Assembly: GCA_963714205.1 (NCBI GenBank)
Contig: CAVQNQ010000003.1
Span: forward strand, 186,001-250,000
DNA from: CAVQNQ01 sp963714205
Lineage (GTDB): Bacteria; Acidobacteriota; Terriglobia; Bryobacterales; Bryobacteraceae
Length of the DNA: 64,000 bases
Direction: 5' to 3'
Shown: positions 1-11,723 of the stretch, piece after piece
Layout: the number at the start of each line of letters is the position of its first letter
Numbering within the stretch: the first letter of the stretch is position 1
The notes under the pieces: model-generated
Database searches by the model: none
What the model was told of the DNA's origin: nothing
Seen by the model: only the letters and a program-made list of their open reading frames with translations
Position numbers and translations under genes: made by a program

Positions 1-108
1 ATGGGCCTGGATCACGAAAGCGATGGCGGCCGCATGGCTCGCGCCGAGAAGCGCTGGCGGGCGCGGCTGGGTCTGCCGGCCGGGCTGATCGAGCGGGTGC
101 GGGCATGA
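1..108 (+). CDS. ybeY: Endoribonuclease YbeY, 3' end (partial)
   Basis: Only the last 35 codons lie in the window; the gene begins upstream, and the ATG at position 1 is an internal methionine. The visible peptide begins GLDHE, which fits the end of the YbeY metal-binding motif (H-x3-H-x5-GxDH), and continues with a basic helix ending ARLGLP, typical of the YbeY C-terminus. YbeY is a zinc-dependent RNase used in 16S rRNA 3' maturation and ribosome quality control. The stop codon overlaps the next start (ATGA). The order ybeY, CorC/HlyC gene, era is a common bacterial arrangement and supports the call. The family is inferred from a short fragment plus context. Confidence 0.75.
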   Translation: MGLDHESDGGRMARAEKRWRARLGLPAGLIERVRA

Positions 109-1367
109 TCCTCGCGGCTGCTCTGGCCACCCTGATTGCCATCCCCCTGCTGGGCCTGGTGACCTTCGTGCAGTTGCTGTACCTCGAGAGCCTGCGGCTG
201 CGCACGCGCGACCTGCCGGCGCTTAAATTTTTCAAGGCGACGCTCGAAGACCGGCTGGGCCTCGAGACCGAACAGGGGGCCGGGGCATTCTCGCTCATCA
301 AGCACACTCTCCTGGTGCTGAGCGGAATCTTGTGCTTCGCCTGGTTCTCGGACGGCCAGCCGTGGAACGCCGGCGCTTTCTGGCAGGCGGCGCTGACGGT
401 TTGGCTGGGCATGCTGGCGGTCGCCTACGCTTTGCCGCAATGGCTGTATCGCCGCACCGACGCCCACTGGCTCCTGCCGCTGGTGCCGTTTTTGCGCGGC
501 CTGGCGTGGCTCGCCCGCCCGTTCGAGGCGCTGCTGGGCTTCTTCCAATCGCTGATCGACCTGGCCGACGACCCGGCGGACAAGGAGGAAAGCCCCACGC
601 CCGCCGAGAACATAGACGCGCTCATCGATGCCGGCACCGAAGAGGGGCTGATCGAAGAGGAGGATCGCGAGTTGATCCAATCCGTGGTTGAGTTCGGCGA
701 TAAAGTGGTGCGCGAGGTGATGACGCCCCGCCCCAACATCGTGGCCATCTCCGCCGATTCCACGCTCGAACAGCTACGCCAGCTCGTCATCAACGAGCAG
801 TATTCGCGCATTCCGGTTTACGAGGGCAACATCGACCGGGTCGTCGGGTTCGTGCACGTGCGCGACATGTTCGAGGTGGACGAGGAGGCGCGCGCCCGGC
901 GCCTGGTGCGGGAGCTCGTGCGCGAGATCCTCTTCGTGCCGGAAAGCAAGCCCGTCAACGACCTGATGCGCCAGATGCAGCAGGAGAACACCCACATGGT
1001 GATCGTGGTGGACGAATACGGAAATACCGCCGGCCTGGCCACCATGGAAGACCTGCTGGAAGTTATCATCGGAGAGATCCGCGACGAGCACGAGCCGACG
1101 AGCGACGTGATCGAAGACGGCCACGGCGGCTATATCGTCTCCGGGAATTTCGAGGTGGCGCGCGTGGCCGATTTGTGCGAGAGCTTCCATCCAGAAGAGA
1201 ATATCGAATCCACCACCGTGGGAGGGCTGGTCAGCGAGTGGCTGGGGCGCGTTCCCAAGCCCGGGGAATCGGTGGAGCGCGATGGCGTTCGCATCGAGGT
1301 GCTGGCCGCCAACGAGCTGCGCGTGGAACAGGTGCGCATCGGCAAGTCTCAGGCGGTGGCGCAATGA
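105..1367 (+). CDS. CorC/HlyC family CBS-pair membrane protein
   Basis: A 420-residue protein. The N-terminal third is hydrophobic, with likely membrane segments near residues 3-27, 65-82, 92-112 and 122-148. Two CBS domains follow (about 206-260, starting MTPRPN, and 274-330, with the typical VVDEYGNTAG stretch). A CorC_HlyC transporter-associated domain ends the protein (about 338-415). Family members are called hemolysin-like, CorC or YbeX and are linked to divalent cation efflux or, for YbeX, to ribosome function; the substrate here is unknown. The membrane part is shorter and more divergent than a full CNNM/DUF21 domain. The gene overlaps ybeY and era by 4 bases on each side (ATGA), implying co-translation. 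Confidence 0.88.
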   Translation: MILAAALATLIAIPLLGLVTFVQLLYLESLRLRTRDLPALKFFKATLEDRLGLETEQGAGAFSLIKHTLLVLSGILCFAWFSDGQPWNAGAFWQAALTVWLGMLAVAYALPQWLYRRTDAHWLLPLVPFLRGLAWLARPFEALLGFFQSLIDLADDPADKEESPTPAENIDALIDAGTEEGLIEEEDRELIQSVVEFGDKVVREVMTPRPNIVAISADSTLEQLRQLVINEQYSRIPVYEGNIDRVVGFVHVRDMFEVDEEARARRLVRELVREILFVPESKPVNDLMRQMQQENTHMVIVVDEYGNTAGLATMEDLLEVIIGEIRDEHEPTSDVIEDGHGGYIVSGNFEVARVADLCESFHPEENIESTTVGGLVSEWLGRVPKPGESVERDGVRIEVLAANELRVEQVRIGKSQAVAQ

Positions 1368-2281
1368 ACGACGGTTTCAAGTCCGGCTTTGTGTCGCTCG
1401 TCGGACTGCCGAACGCCGGCAAATCCACGCTGCTCAACGCCCTGGTGGGGCGCAAGCTGGCCATCGTGGCGGAGAAGCCGCAGACCACCCTGACCTCGAT
1501 TCAGGGCGTGGTGACACGGCCCGAGGCGCAGATCGTTTTCCTCGATACGCCCGGCATTCACAAGGCCGATTCGCAGTTGAACAAGCGCCTCATGGATACG
1601 GTGCGGGCGTCGCTCGAAGAACGCGACCTGCTGCTGTTCGTGACGGACGCCTCCCGCCCCGTGGGGATCGAGAACCGCCGCGCCATCGACATCGTTCGCC
1701 GGAACGAGACCCCGGCGGTGCTGGTGCTGAATAAGATCGACCTGGTGAAGGTCAAGAGCCGCCTGCTGCCGCTCATCGAGGAGTACAAGGCCATTTACGA
1801 TTTCGCCGATTACGTGCCGGTTTCGGCGTCCCGGGGCGATGGCATCGAGGAGCTGCGGAAGGTCATCGTGGAACGGCTCCCCGTGGGGCCGGCCTATTTT
1901 CCCGAAGATCACATCACCGATCAGCCGGAGCGCTTCCTGGCGGCCGAACTGGTGCGCGAGAAGGTGCTCGCGGCCACGCGCCAGGAGGTGCCTCACTCGG
2001 TGGCCGTGTCGGTGGACCGCTGGGAGGAGACGCCCACGCTGACGCGCATCTACGCCACCATCCGCGTGGAACGCCCCGGCCAGAAGGCCATCGTGATCGG
2101 AACCAAGGGCGCCATGCTGAAGAGGATCGGCACGCTGGCCCGTGTGGAAATGGAGCGCCTCTTTGGAGTGAAAGTGTACCTGGGCCTGCACGTGCGTGTG
2201 CAGCCGGACTGGCGCGAGCAGCCGGCCTTTCTCAACGCGCTCGACTGGCGTACAATGGCCGGTGAAGACGATGATAACTAA
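1364..2281 (+). CDS. era: GTPase Era
   Basis: A 305-residue protein. It is an essential-type GTPase that binds the 3' end of 16S rRNA during small-subunit assembly. Visible motifs: G1 GLPNAGKS (residues 14-21), G3 DTPGIH (about 60), G4 NKID (about 122), and a C-terminal KH RNA-binding domain with a GTKGAMLKRIG loop near residue 245. The ATG at 1364 overlaps the upstream stop (ATGA) and begins the canonical Era N-terminus; the longer open frame upstream is not used. The 3' end overlaps the next gene by 11 bases. Confidence 0.97.
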   Translation: MNDGFKSGFVSLVGLPNAGKSTLLNALVGRKLAIVAEKPQTTLTSIQGVVTRPEAQIVFLDTPGIHKADSQLNKRLMDTVRASLEERDLLLFVTDASRPVGIENRRAIDIVRRNETPAVLVLNKIDLVKVKSRLLPLIEEYKAIYDFADYVPVSASRGDGIEELRKVIVERLPVGPAYFPEDHITDQPERFLAAELVREKVLAATRQEVPHSVAVSVDRWEETPTLTRIYATIRVERPGQKAIVIGTKGAMLKRIGTLARVEMERLFGVKVYLGLHVRVQPDWREQPAFLNALDWRTMAGEDDDN

Positions 2282-2570
2282 ACTCTGCGCACTCTTTGCG
2301 TTTCTCATCCTGGTGGCCGGTGTCTGTTTGGCCGCGGACAAGCCCGTCAGCGACGATATGATCATCAACGAGGTCATGATCAAGCTCTCGGGCGACTACG
2401 TGGTGAAGGGCGGCGCCCTGAAGGTGGATTGCAAGGGCGGAGTGGTCACGCTCTCCGGCGCGGTGCCGCACGAGGTGCAGAAGCAGCGCGCCGAGAAGCT
2501 GGCCCACAAGGTGAAGGGCGTCAAACAGGTGGTGAACCAGATTACCATCGAGAGAACCGCGGCTCAATGA
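2271..2570 (+). CDS. Secreted BON-domain protein
   Basis: A 99-residue protein starting at the ATG inside the end of era. Residues 1-21 form a signal peptide (hydrophobic core followed by GVCLAA). The rest is one BON domain (about 27-94), with the typical pattern of a short helix, a hydrophobic strand (GGVVTLSGAV) and the closing VKGVKQVVNQI. BON domains occur in periplasmic or outer-membrane-associated proteins such as OsmY and are thought to bind phospholipid. The stop overlaps the next start by 4 bases (ATGA). No specific role is evident. Confidence 0.85.
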   Translation: MITKLCALFAFLILVAGVCLAADKPVSDDMIINEVMIKLSGDYVVKGGALKVDCKGGVVTLSGAVPHEVQKQRAEKLAHKVKGVKQVVNQITIERTAAQ

Positions 2571-3436
2571 ACTACGCGGTTCGCGCCTGCCCGGCCGCCG
2601 CTCTCCTTTTTACTGCGTTCGCGCAAAGCCCGTCCGCGGTCCGAACCGAATGGATCGCCAAGGACGGCACCTACGCGAAGGGTCCCGCCTGGTCCAAGGA
2701 TGGCTACCTGGTTTTCAGCGATACGCCCGCGGATCGCATCTTGAAATGGCAGCCGGGGCGCGCGCCGGAGCTCTTGCGCGAAGGCGCCGCCGGACCCGCC
2801 GGCAACGCCTTCGATGCGCAGGGCCGCCTTTACACCTGCGAGACGCGGGCGCGGCGCGTGATCCGGATGGAGCGGAACGGCAAGATCGAAGTGCTGGCGG
2901 AAAGCTGGGAGGGCAAGCGGTTGAATGCGCCCAACGACCTGGCGGTGAGCCGCTCCGGGCACGTCTACTTCACTGATCCGGCTTTCGGGGAAAGCTCCGA
3001 TCACCGCGAGCTGGATTTCTACGGCGTTTACCACATCCCCCCGAGAGGACCGATGAAGCTGGTGGCCCGGCCGGCGGGCCGCCCCAACGGGATCGCCCTC
3101 TCTCCCAACGGCCGCGTGCTCTACGTGGGCAACGCGGACGAGCACAATATTCGCGCCTACGATCTGGACCGCGATGGCGACGCTTCGAATGAGCGCGTGC
3201 TGGTGGCCGCGATCGCCGAGGTGCCGGGCGGTATCGCGGTGGATGAAAAGGGCAATTTGTACGTGGCCGCCGGGTCGATCCTGATCTACAGCCCCGAGGG
3301 GCAGCCGCTGGGCGCCATCGCGATGGCGCTCCGCCCCTCGGGCTGTGCCTTCGGCGACCTGGATGGAAAGACGCTGCTCGTGACAGCGGGAGGCGGCCTC
3401 TTGCGGGTGCGGCCAGAAGACCAGGGAGACAATTGA
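2567..3436 (+). CDS. SMP-30/gluconolactonase-like beta-propeller protein, secreted
   Basis: A 289-residue protein with an N-terminal signal sequence (about residues 1-19). The body is an SMP-30/gluconolactonase/LRE-type six-bladed beta propeller. Visible signatures are LNAPNDLAVSRSGHVYFTDP, the region bearing the metal-binding Asn, then RPNGIALSPNGRVLYVG and GGIAVDEKGNLYVA. Relatives are calcium- or zinc-dependent lactonases; the sugar lactone substrate cannot be read from the sequence. The gene is translationally coupled on both sides: ATGA overlap upstream and TGATG junction downstream. Confidence 0.85.
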   Translation: MNYAVRACPAAALLFTAFAQSPSAVRTEWIAKDGTYAKGPAWSKDGYLVFSDTPADRILKWQPGRAPELLREGAAGPAGNAFDAQGRLYTCETRARRVIRMERNGKIEVLAESWEGKRLNAPNDLAVSRSGHVYFTDPAFGESSDHRELDFYGVYHIPPRGPMKLVARPAGRPNGIALSPNGRVLYVGNADEHNIRAYDLDRDGDASNERVLVAAIAEVPGGIAVDEKGNLYVAAGSILIYSPEGQPLGAIAMALRPSGCAFGDLDGKTLLVTAGGGLLRVRPEDQGDN

Positions 3437-3897
3437 TGCGCGGCCAATCGCGCGCCGCCGACAGCCGGCGCTATCCTCGGCGCCCGCTGATCGGAGTGGG
3501 CGCGATTCTGCTTCGCCGCGACCGCATCCTGATGGCCCAGCGCGGGAGGGAGCCGCTGAAAGGCTGGTGGTCGCTGCCGGGCGGATTGCTGGAGATCGGC
3601 GAAACGCTGGATTTCGCGGTGCGGCGCGAGACGCGCGAAGAGACCGGCCTGGAAGTGAAGCCGCTGGGAGTTCTCGAAATCTTCGAGCGCATCATGCGCG
3701 ATGGCGCCGGCCTGCCCGAGTATCACTACGTGCTCATCGATTACGTGTGCCGGATTACGGGCGGGACGCTCGGAGCGGGCGACGATGCCTGTGCGGTGGA
3801 ATGGGTGCGCCGGCGCGACCTGGCCAAGCTGCGCATCACCGAAGGCACCCTGGCGGTGATTGAAAAGGCCTTTCGCGAGCGGCGAAAATACAGGTAG
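3436..3897 (+). CDS. Nudix hydrolase
   Basis: A 153-residue protein. The Nudix box fits G-x5-E-x7-RE-U-x-EE-x-G-U exactly: it begins at the second Gly of the GG pair in SLPGG, has REE-type metal ligands in RETREETGL, and lies near residues 50-72. The protein should hydrolyse a nucleoside diphosphate linked to some moiety; AAQRGREPLKGWWSLPGG-like surroundings resemble ADP-ribose or MutT-type members, but the substrate is not determined. The ATG at 3436 shares a base with the upstream stop (TGATG). A TTG three bases earlier is also in frame but is not needed. Confidence 0.9.
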   Translation: MRGQSRAADSRRYPRRPLIGVGAILLRRDRILMAQRGREPLKGWWSLPGGLLEIGETLDFAVRRETREETGLEVKPLGVLEIFERIMRDGAGLPEYHYVLIDYVCRITGGTLGAGDDACAVEWVRRRDLAKLRITEGTLAVIEKAFRERRKYR

Positions 3898-3903
3898 CCC
3901 GCT

Positions 3904-6312
3904 TTGAGAACCAGCGCTGAAGTTTTGGAATTCGAGCCGCTCCGCCAGTTGCTGGCGCGCTACGTCGCGAGCCCGCTCGGCCGCCGCGAGCTGGAGAAAG
4001 TCCAGCCGCACACCGATCGCGCCCGGCTCGAGGAAGACCTGGCGGAGGCCGGCGAGGCCACCCAGTATCTGCGCGCGGCGGCGCGGCCCCAGCCGGCCGC
4101 GCGGGGCGCCGCCATCCGCATCGATTTCGGCGGCCTCCCGGATGTCGAGGAGGCCGTGCATAAGCTGCGCATCGAGGGCGCCAGCCTCGAGCCGCGCGAG
4201 ATTTCCGGCGTTCTCACGCTGCTCGACCGCGGCGCGGACGCCAAATCCTTGCTCACGGCGGCCGCCGAGCGCTTCCCGCGGCTGGGGCGGCGCGCGCAAA
4301 CCATCGGTGACTTTCGCAGCCTGCTCGAAGACCTGGAAGGCAAGATCCTGCCGGATGGCAGCGTGGCCGATCATGCCAGCGTGGCGCTGGCCCGGCTGCG
4401 GCGCGACATCGAGCGCCAGAAGCGCGCCATCCAGGAATCGCTCGAGCGCTTTCTGCGGGCTCACAAGGAAGAGGGCGTGCTCCAGGAGGAGTTCGTCGCC
4501 ATCCGCAATGAACGCTTCGTGGTGCCGGTGATCGCCGGGCAGCGGCGCAAGCTGGACGGCGTGATTCACGGCGCCAGCTCGAGCGGCCATACGCTGTTCG
4601 TCGAGCCGCTCGAGACCATCGACCTGAATAACGAACTGGTGCGGCTGGCCGAGGAAGAGGCGCGCGAAGTCCACCGCATGCTGCGCGAGATCACGGACCG
4701 GCTGCGCGGCTACGGCGATTCGATCCGGCAGACGCTGGCGGCCATCGCCGAGCTGGAACTGATCTTCGCCAAGGGGAAGTTCGCCACGGAGTTCGATTGC
4801 GCCATCCCCCGCTTCGGCGAACACCTCCTGCTGCGCGATGCGCGCCATCCGCTGCTCGAGGACGTGCTGCGCAGGCATCGCAAGACTTCTGTTCCGGTGA
4901 GCCTGGAGCTGAGCCGCGAGCGGCGCACGCTGCTGATCAGCGGGCCCAACACGGGCGGGAAAACGGTGACGCTCAAGACCGTGGGGCTGCTCAGCCTGAT
5001 GGCTCAGGCGGGCCTGCCGGTGCCCGCGGCCGAAGCCGAGTTCCCGCTGTTCGAGCAGGTGCTGGCGGATATCGGCGATTATCAATCCATCCAGGAAAAC
5101 CTCAGCACCTTTTCCGCGCACGTTTCGAACATCCGCGAGATGGCGCTGGAGGTAACCCCCGATTCGCTGGTGCTGCTCGACGAGCTGGGCGCAGCCACCG
5201 ATCCCGAAGAAGGCGGCGCGCTGGGCGTGGCGGTGGTGGAGCACTTCCGCGCCGCGGGCGCTTTCACGCTGGTCTCGACGCACCTGATGGCGCTGAAAAT
5301 CTACGGGGCCTCCACGGAAGGCGTGGTCAACGGTTCCATGGGTTTCGACGAGGCCACGTTCGAGCCGACCTATCGCCTGCAACTGGGGTTGCCGGGCAAA
5401 TCCGCGGGCCTTGAGATCGCCACCCGGCTGGGCATGCCCGAGGACGTTATGCGCCGCGCGCGCCAATCCATGAGCGACCGCGAGCGCGACGTCACGCGCT
5501 TCCTGGGCGAATTGCACCGCCGCGTGGAAGAAACCGAGGCGCTCGAACAGAGCCTGCGCGCGAAGCTGGCGGAGCTCGAGAAACGCGAGAAGGAACTGGC
5601 CCGCGAATGGGAAAAGCGCGAAACCGCCAAGCTGCGCGAACTCGAGCGCCGCACCGACGAAACCCTGGCGCACTTCGAGGAACAGGCACGCGAGACGCTG
5701 GTCAAGATTTCGCAGGGCGGTGACCGGCGCAAGGCCGAGCAGGAAGCGCAGCGGCGCGTAGCCAAGGTCAAACGCGAATTGCGCGAAGATTTCCAGACCA
5801 CCGTGCTTTCCACCGAGGACGAAGCGCGCCAGGGCCGTCTCAAGCCGCCGGCCATCGAGGAAGGCGTGCGCGTGCGGCTGCGCGACGTGCGCGAGCCGGC
5901 GCGCGTGCGGCGCAAGCTGGGCGGCGACCGCCTGGAAGTGGAGGCCGGCTTCATGAAGATGCAGGTCTCGATCGACGACGTGCTCGAGGTGCTGCCGGAG
6001 GCTCCTCCGGCCGGGCGCAAGCTGCCGCCAGGCGTGAGCTACCGGCCCGCTCCGGAGCTCGCGCCCGTGCATCAGGAGATCAACGTGATCGGCCAGCGCG
6101 CCGAAGAGGCCCGCGATGCGGTGGACCAGTTTCTGGATCGCGCGGTCATGGCCACCGCCAGCCGCGTGCGCATCGTGCACGGCCACGGCATGGGCGTGCT
6201 GAAGAAGGTCATCCAGGAGCTGCTCGGCAACCATCCGCACGTGGCGCGCTTCTACCCCGCGCCGCAGCAGGAGGGCGGCGCGGGGGCCACCATCGTGGAA
6301 TTGCGGGACTAG
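3904..6312 (+). CDS. mutS2: MutS2-family ATPase/endonuclease
   Basis: An 802-residue protein of the usual MutS2 length. It has the MutS core and ATPase, with Walker A GPNTGGKT (about 346-353) and Walker B VLLDELGAATDP (about 422-433). A long charged coiled coil (about 520-640) follows, then a C-terminal Smr domain (about 726-802) with the HGHGMG motif. The usual LDLRG opening of the Smr domain reads INVIG here, so one conserved acidic/basic pair is absent. MutS2 acts on recombination intermediates or stalled, collided ribosomes, depending on species. The start is TTG: no in-frame ATG precedes the conserved N-terminus, and the TTG lies 6 bases after the Nudix stop. Confidence 0.94.
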   Translation: MRTSAEVLEFEPLRQLLARYVASPLGRRELEKVQPHTDRARLEEDLAEAGEATQYLRAAARPQPAARGAAIRIDFGGLPDVEEAVHKLRIEGASLEPREISGVLTLLDRGADAKSLLTAAAERFPRLGRRAQTIGDFRSLLEDLEGKILPDGSVADHASVALARLRRDIERQKRAIQESLERFLRAHKEEGVLQEEFVAIRNERFVVPVIAGQRRKLDGVIHGASSSGHTLFVEPLETIDLNNELVRLAEEEAREVHRMLREITDRLRGYGDSIRQTLAAIAELELIFAKGKFATEFDCAIPRFGEHLLLRDARHPLLEDVLRRHRKTSVPVSLELSRERRTLLISGPNTGGKTVTLKTVGLLSLMAQAGLPVPAAEAEFPLFEQVLADIGDYQSIQENLSTFSAHVSNIREMALEVTPDSLVLLDELGAATDPEEGGALGVAVVEHFRAAGAFTLVSTHLMALKIYGASTEGVVNGSMGFDEATFEPTYRLQLGLPGKSAGLEIATRLGMPEDVMRRARQSMSDRERDVTRFLGELHRRVEETEALEQSLRAKLAELEKREKELAREWEKRETAKLRELERRTDETLAHFEEQARETLVKISQGGDRRKAEQEAQRRVAKVKRELREDFQTTVLSTEDEARQGRLKPPAIEEGVRVRLRDVREPARVRRKLGGDRLEVEAGFMKMQVSIDDVLEVLPEAPPAGRKLPPGVSYRPAPELAPVHQEINVIGQRAEEARDAVDQFLDRAVMATASRVRIVHGHGMGVLKKVIQELLGNHPHVARFYPAPQQEGGAGATIVELRD

Positions 6313-6320
6313 GAGAACCG

Positions 6321-7340
6321 ATGAACCGGCTTGCGCGCCGCATGATATTCACCGCCGCCACCATCGGCGCCACTCTGGCGATCGGCACGGTGGGCTTCAC
6401 GGTCATCGAGCATTACCCGCCCTTCGACGCCTTCTACATGACCCTCATCACCATGACGACGGTGGGGTACGCCGAAGTTCATCCCCTGTCGCAGGCGGGC
6501 CGCATTTTCAATTCGTTTCTGATTATCTTCGGCGTCACCACCATTTTCATCGCGGTGGGCGCCATGACACAGAGCATCGTCGAAAACGAAATCGGCGACT
6601 TGCTGGGTAAACGGCGGAACAAACGCATGATCGAAAAACTCAAGGATCACTACATCATCTGCGGTTTCGGGCGGGTGGGACGCGGAGTCGCCGCGGAGCT
6701 GCGCCGCGCCGCCGCCCCCTTCGTGGTGGTGGAAGCCGATCAGCAGCGCGCCGAACTCGCCACGCAGGCGGGCATGCTGGCGCTGGCCGCCGACGCCACG
6801 CGCGACGAGGTCCTCCGCTCCGCCGGAGTGGATCGCGCCCGCGGCCTGGTGGCGGCTCTCGCCACGGACGCCGACAATCTCTTCGTGCTGTTGTCCGCCA
6901 AGGCGTTGAACCCGCGCCTGTACGTCGCCACGCGGGTCGCCGAGGAAGGCGCCGAAGAAAAAATGCGGCGCGCCGGCGCGGATTCGGTCTACGCTCCCTA
7001 CGCCATCACGGGACACCGCCTGGCACAATCCCTGTTGCAGCCTCACGTGATGCGGTTTTTGGATTTCACGACTCAGGACTTCGGCCAGGATATCGCCATC
7101 GAACAGGTGCGCGTCTCCGAAACCAGCGAAGTGGTCTCGAAGACCATCCAGGAGTTGCAGATCGGCCGGGATGTCGGAGTGATCGTAATGGCCGTGCGCA
7201 AGGCCGATGGCAATATGCTTTTCAACCCGCCTGCCTCGACGCCCGTCCAAGGCGGCGACTACCTGATCGTCATGGGCCGCAAGGACAACCTGCTCACCCT
7301 GGAGGCGCTGTTCGCCAGCACACCGTCGAAGCGGAGGTGA
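6321..7340 (+). CDS. Two-TM potassium channel with RCK domains
   Basis: A 339-residue protein. TM1 spans about residues 8-28. The pore loop carries the selectivity filter TTVGYAE (46-52), and TM2 spans about 63-84. A cytoplasmic RCK/TrkA-N Rossmann domain follows (GFGRVGRG at 115-122, acidic strand end VVVEAD), then a TrkA-C ligand-sensing domain (about 255-335). This is the layout of MthK/Kch-type channels gated by a cytoplasmic ligand such as calcium or a nucleotide. The gene lies 8 bases after mutS2 and is probably the last gene of the forward run. The filter is GY followed by Ala-Glu rather than GYGD, which is common in this subgroup. Confidence 0.92.
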   Translation: MNRLARRMIFTAATIGATLAIGTVGFTVIEHYPPFDAFYMTLITMTTVGYAEVHPLSQAGRIFNSFLIIFGVTTIFIAVGAMTQSIVENEIGDLLGKRRNKRMIEKLKDHYIICGFGRVGRGVAAELRRAAAPFVVVEADQQRAELATQAGMLALAADATRDEVLRSAGVDRARGLVAALATDADNLFVLLSAKALNPRLYVATRVAEEGAEEKMRRAGADSVYAPYAITGHRLAQSLLQPHVMRFLDFTTQDFGQDIAIEQVRVSETSEVVSKTIQELQIGRDVGVIVMAVRKADGNMLFNPPASTPVQGGDYLIVMGRKDNLLTLEALFASTPSKRR

Positions 7341-7363
7341 GGCGGGCGCGGGCGCGCGGAATC

Positions 7364-7388
7364 CCCAGACTCCTCGGAGTACACTGGG
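7364..7388 (+). promoter_or_regulatory. Hairpin covering the lon Shine-Dalgarno region
   Basis: CCCAG (7364-7368) pairs with CTGGG (7384-7388), and inside it ACTC (7369-7372) pairs with GAGT (7377-7380) around a CTCG tetraloop, with a three-base bulge. The only Shine-Dalgarno-like sequence before the lon ATG (7395) is GGGA at 7386-7389, so the 3' arm contains it. Folding could limit translation until the hairpin melts, as in RNA thermometers. The pairing is seen directly; the regulatory role is inference. Confidence 0.4.
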
Positions 7389-7394
7389 AATCAT

Positions 7395-9770
<2,376 letters not shown>

Positions 9771-9785
<15 letters not shown>

Positions 9786-10493
9786 CTTGGGCAGCAGCTC
9801 ACCGGCCAGGCCTTGCAGGCTGCAATCGACGCTGCCGGAAAAGGGCGTCGGCTCGAGATTGATCTCGATCACTTTGGCGCCGCCCCGCACCGCCAGGGGC
9901 ACCAGGCCGGCAGCGGGGTGGACCACCGCCGAGGTGCCGATCACCAGGAAGACCTCGGCGGAAACCGCGGCGTGCGCGGCTTCCAGCATAATCCTCTCCG
10001 GCAGAGGCTCGCCGAACCACACCACGTCCGGCCGCGCGATGTTCCCGCAGGCGCAGTGCGGCGGCAGCTTGGGCAGGGGGGCGCGGCGATCCGGCCAGCG
10101 GGCGCCGCAGGCCGTGCAGCGCAGGCGCCAGATATCGCCGTGGAGCTTGAGGATGCGGGCGCTGCCGGCGCGGTCATGCAGGCCATCGATGTTTTGTGTA
10201 ATCAGATTGAAACCCGGCGTGCGCCGTTCGAGTTCCGCAAGGGCCAGGTGCGCCGCGTTAGGTTCGGCCGCAGCCATGGCCTGGCGCCTCTCGTTGTACC
10301 ATTCCCAGACTAGTCGGGGATCGCGCGCAAATACTTCGGCGGTTTCCAGGCTCTGGGCCTTGTGGTTCCTCCAGAGGCCGCCTGCGCCGCGATACGTGGG
10401 GACGCCGCTCTCCGCTGAGATTCCCGCGCCGGTGAGCGCCGCCACCGATCCCGCGGCGGCCAGCCATGCGCGCGCGTCTTCGATGCCGACCAT
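9771..10493 (-). CDS. cobB: NAD-dependent protein deacylase, Sir2 family
   Basis: A 240-residue protein. The NAD-binding motif is TGAGISAESGVPTYRG (residues 21-36), followed by TQNIDGLHDRAG (99-110) and the catalytic His in LHGD (118). The zinc site is Cys126, Cys129, Cys147 and Cys149. Tyr66 and Arg69 in WYNERR sit where SIRT5/CobB class III sirtuins carry the Tyr-x-x-Arg pair that binds succinyl or malonyl groups, so desuccinylase as well as deacetylase activity is likely by family knowledge. The gene is convergent with lon, with tails overlapping by 15 bases. Confidence 0.94.
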
Positions 10494-10610
10494 ATCCGAT
10501 CAGATACTACCAGCCGTGAGGGATCCATGACAAAGAGTCGAGGCGCATACGCATCAAGAGGATGCGAGTCGCGACGTAGCAGTCCAAGCAGCACCGCACC
10601 ATTGCCTCAC

Positions 10611-11723
10611 TCAAAACTGCGGCCGGGGAATTACAAACCCCGGAACATCGAACCCGACTGCCATGAAATGGTTGTGCGACGGTTGAGCTAACATGACTTC
10701 CATCTTTATTGGATCAGCGGCGAGTCTCCTCGCTATGATAATGCAGTTGTCCCCTTCGGTTAGCTCCAGGGGGCCGAAGGAGGACCTAACGTCGAAGGCA
10801 ACCCATATGAATGTGGGTAGGTCTCTCTGCGAGACTAGCTTCGGGATCCCAACTGATGCGACTCTGTCAACTATTGCAGACCGGAGTATGAATTGTGCGA
10901 ACCCCCGCTCTGATAGCTCGACCGTCACCATCGCGGCGCCCTGCTTGCTCTGTAGATCGGTGACTATCCCTGGCGGGACCTTGGTAAATGATGTGCTGTA
11001 GTCCGTGGGGAATTCTTCAATACTGGGCGTGATCTCAACATTCCTTACGAAAGGCCGAATCGCTTCGCTACCCTTTCCAGACACGATCTCCTTCGCTAGC
11101 TCGGCTGATGGATCGATTGCATTTGCAACAGAGCGGAGGTCCGTCTGATTCAAGCCGATCATGCTGCGAATCCACGCCGACGTTGACAAAGCCAAAATAA
11201 AAGTCGCGAGGGCAGTCGTTAGCAAATAAACACTCCTATCCCGAACTGGAGAGTACTCGCCGCCCCTCCTCAAAACGCAAGTTCGTGTAAGTATGTCGTG
11301 CAGCCCAACGGTTCCTTTTCCGACGACAACCGAAATCGGCAGGAATACCATGGCGGCGAGCGCGGCGGCGACTCCGATGAACCCCTTTATAAGAACTAAG
11401 TCGGTCGCCAGCTTGAAGAGGCATAGAGGCAACCCAAACTTTAACGCCGTCCTGGCGAGCGAAAGATAAAGAGGAAGCGCACTACCGTCAGCTGTCCGGA
11501 CTTCTAGCCCAAGGACGCGTTTGCCAACTGTGCCAGCGCCGCAGCATCCCGAGTCAAGGCAGCCATAATAAAGAAGAAAAAACGCGATATCCACAGCGCT
11601 TAGAATCGGGCTGTCCTTCGGCACGGGACCGATAGTGGATAGCGTAAAGCTCACAGAGAACAGGTAGCTCATCGCGAACAGCAGATCGAACGCCGCCGCG
11701 AATGCCCGAATGACAATCAACAT
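10611..11723 (-). CDS. RDD-family membrane protein
   Basis: A 370-residue protein. The first 160 residues look like an RDD domain: three or four hydrophobic helices, the conserved TVGKRVLGLEVRTADG stretch after helix 2, and KGTVGLHDILTRT near residue 138. Another membrane helix follows at about 170-188, then a roughly 180-residue soluble tail of unknown type. RDD proteins are small membrane proteins of mostly unknown function, some linked to sodium/proton exchange. The gene overlaps the one upstream by 7 bases, so the two form an operon. The DNA is visibly more A/T-rich than its surroundings and uses codons such as ata and aga, suggesting horizontal acquisition. Function not known. Confidence 0.7.
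   Translation of the reverse strand: MLIVIRAFAAAFDLLFAMSYLFSVSFTLSTIGPVPKDSPILSAVDIAFFLLYYGCLDSGCCGAGTVGKRVLGLEVRTADGSALPLYLSLARTALKFGLPLCLFKLATDLVLIKGFIGVAAALAAMVFLPISVVVGKGTVGLHDILTRTCVLRRGGEYSPVRDRSVYLLTTALATFILALSTSAWIRSMIGLNQTDLRSVANAIDPSAELAKEIVSGKGSEAIRPFVRNVEITPSIEEFPTDYSTSFTKVPPGIVTDLQSKQGAAMVTVELSERGFAQFILRSAIVDRVASVGIPKLVSQRDLPTFIWVAFDVRSSFGPLELTEGDNCIIIARRLAADPIKMEVMLAQPSHNHFMAVGFDVPGFVIPRPQF

Noticed and set aside
3286..6240. 984-codon reverse open frame opposite mutS2
   Set aside because: It lies fully opposite mutS2 and neighbours and its product is a His/Arg/Ala/Leu-rich sequence with no domain. Such frames are common in GC-rich DNA.
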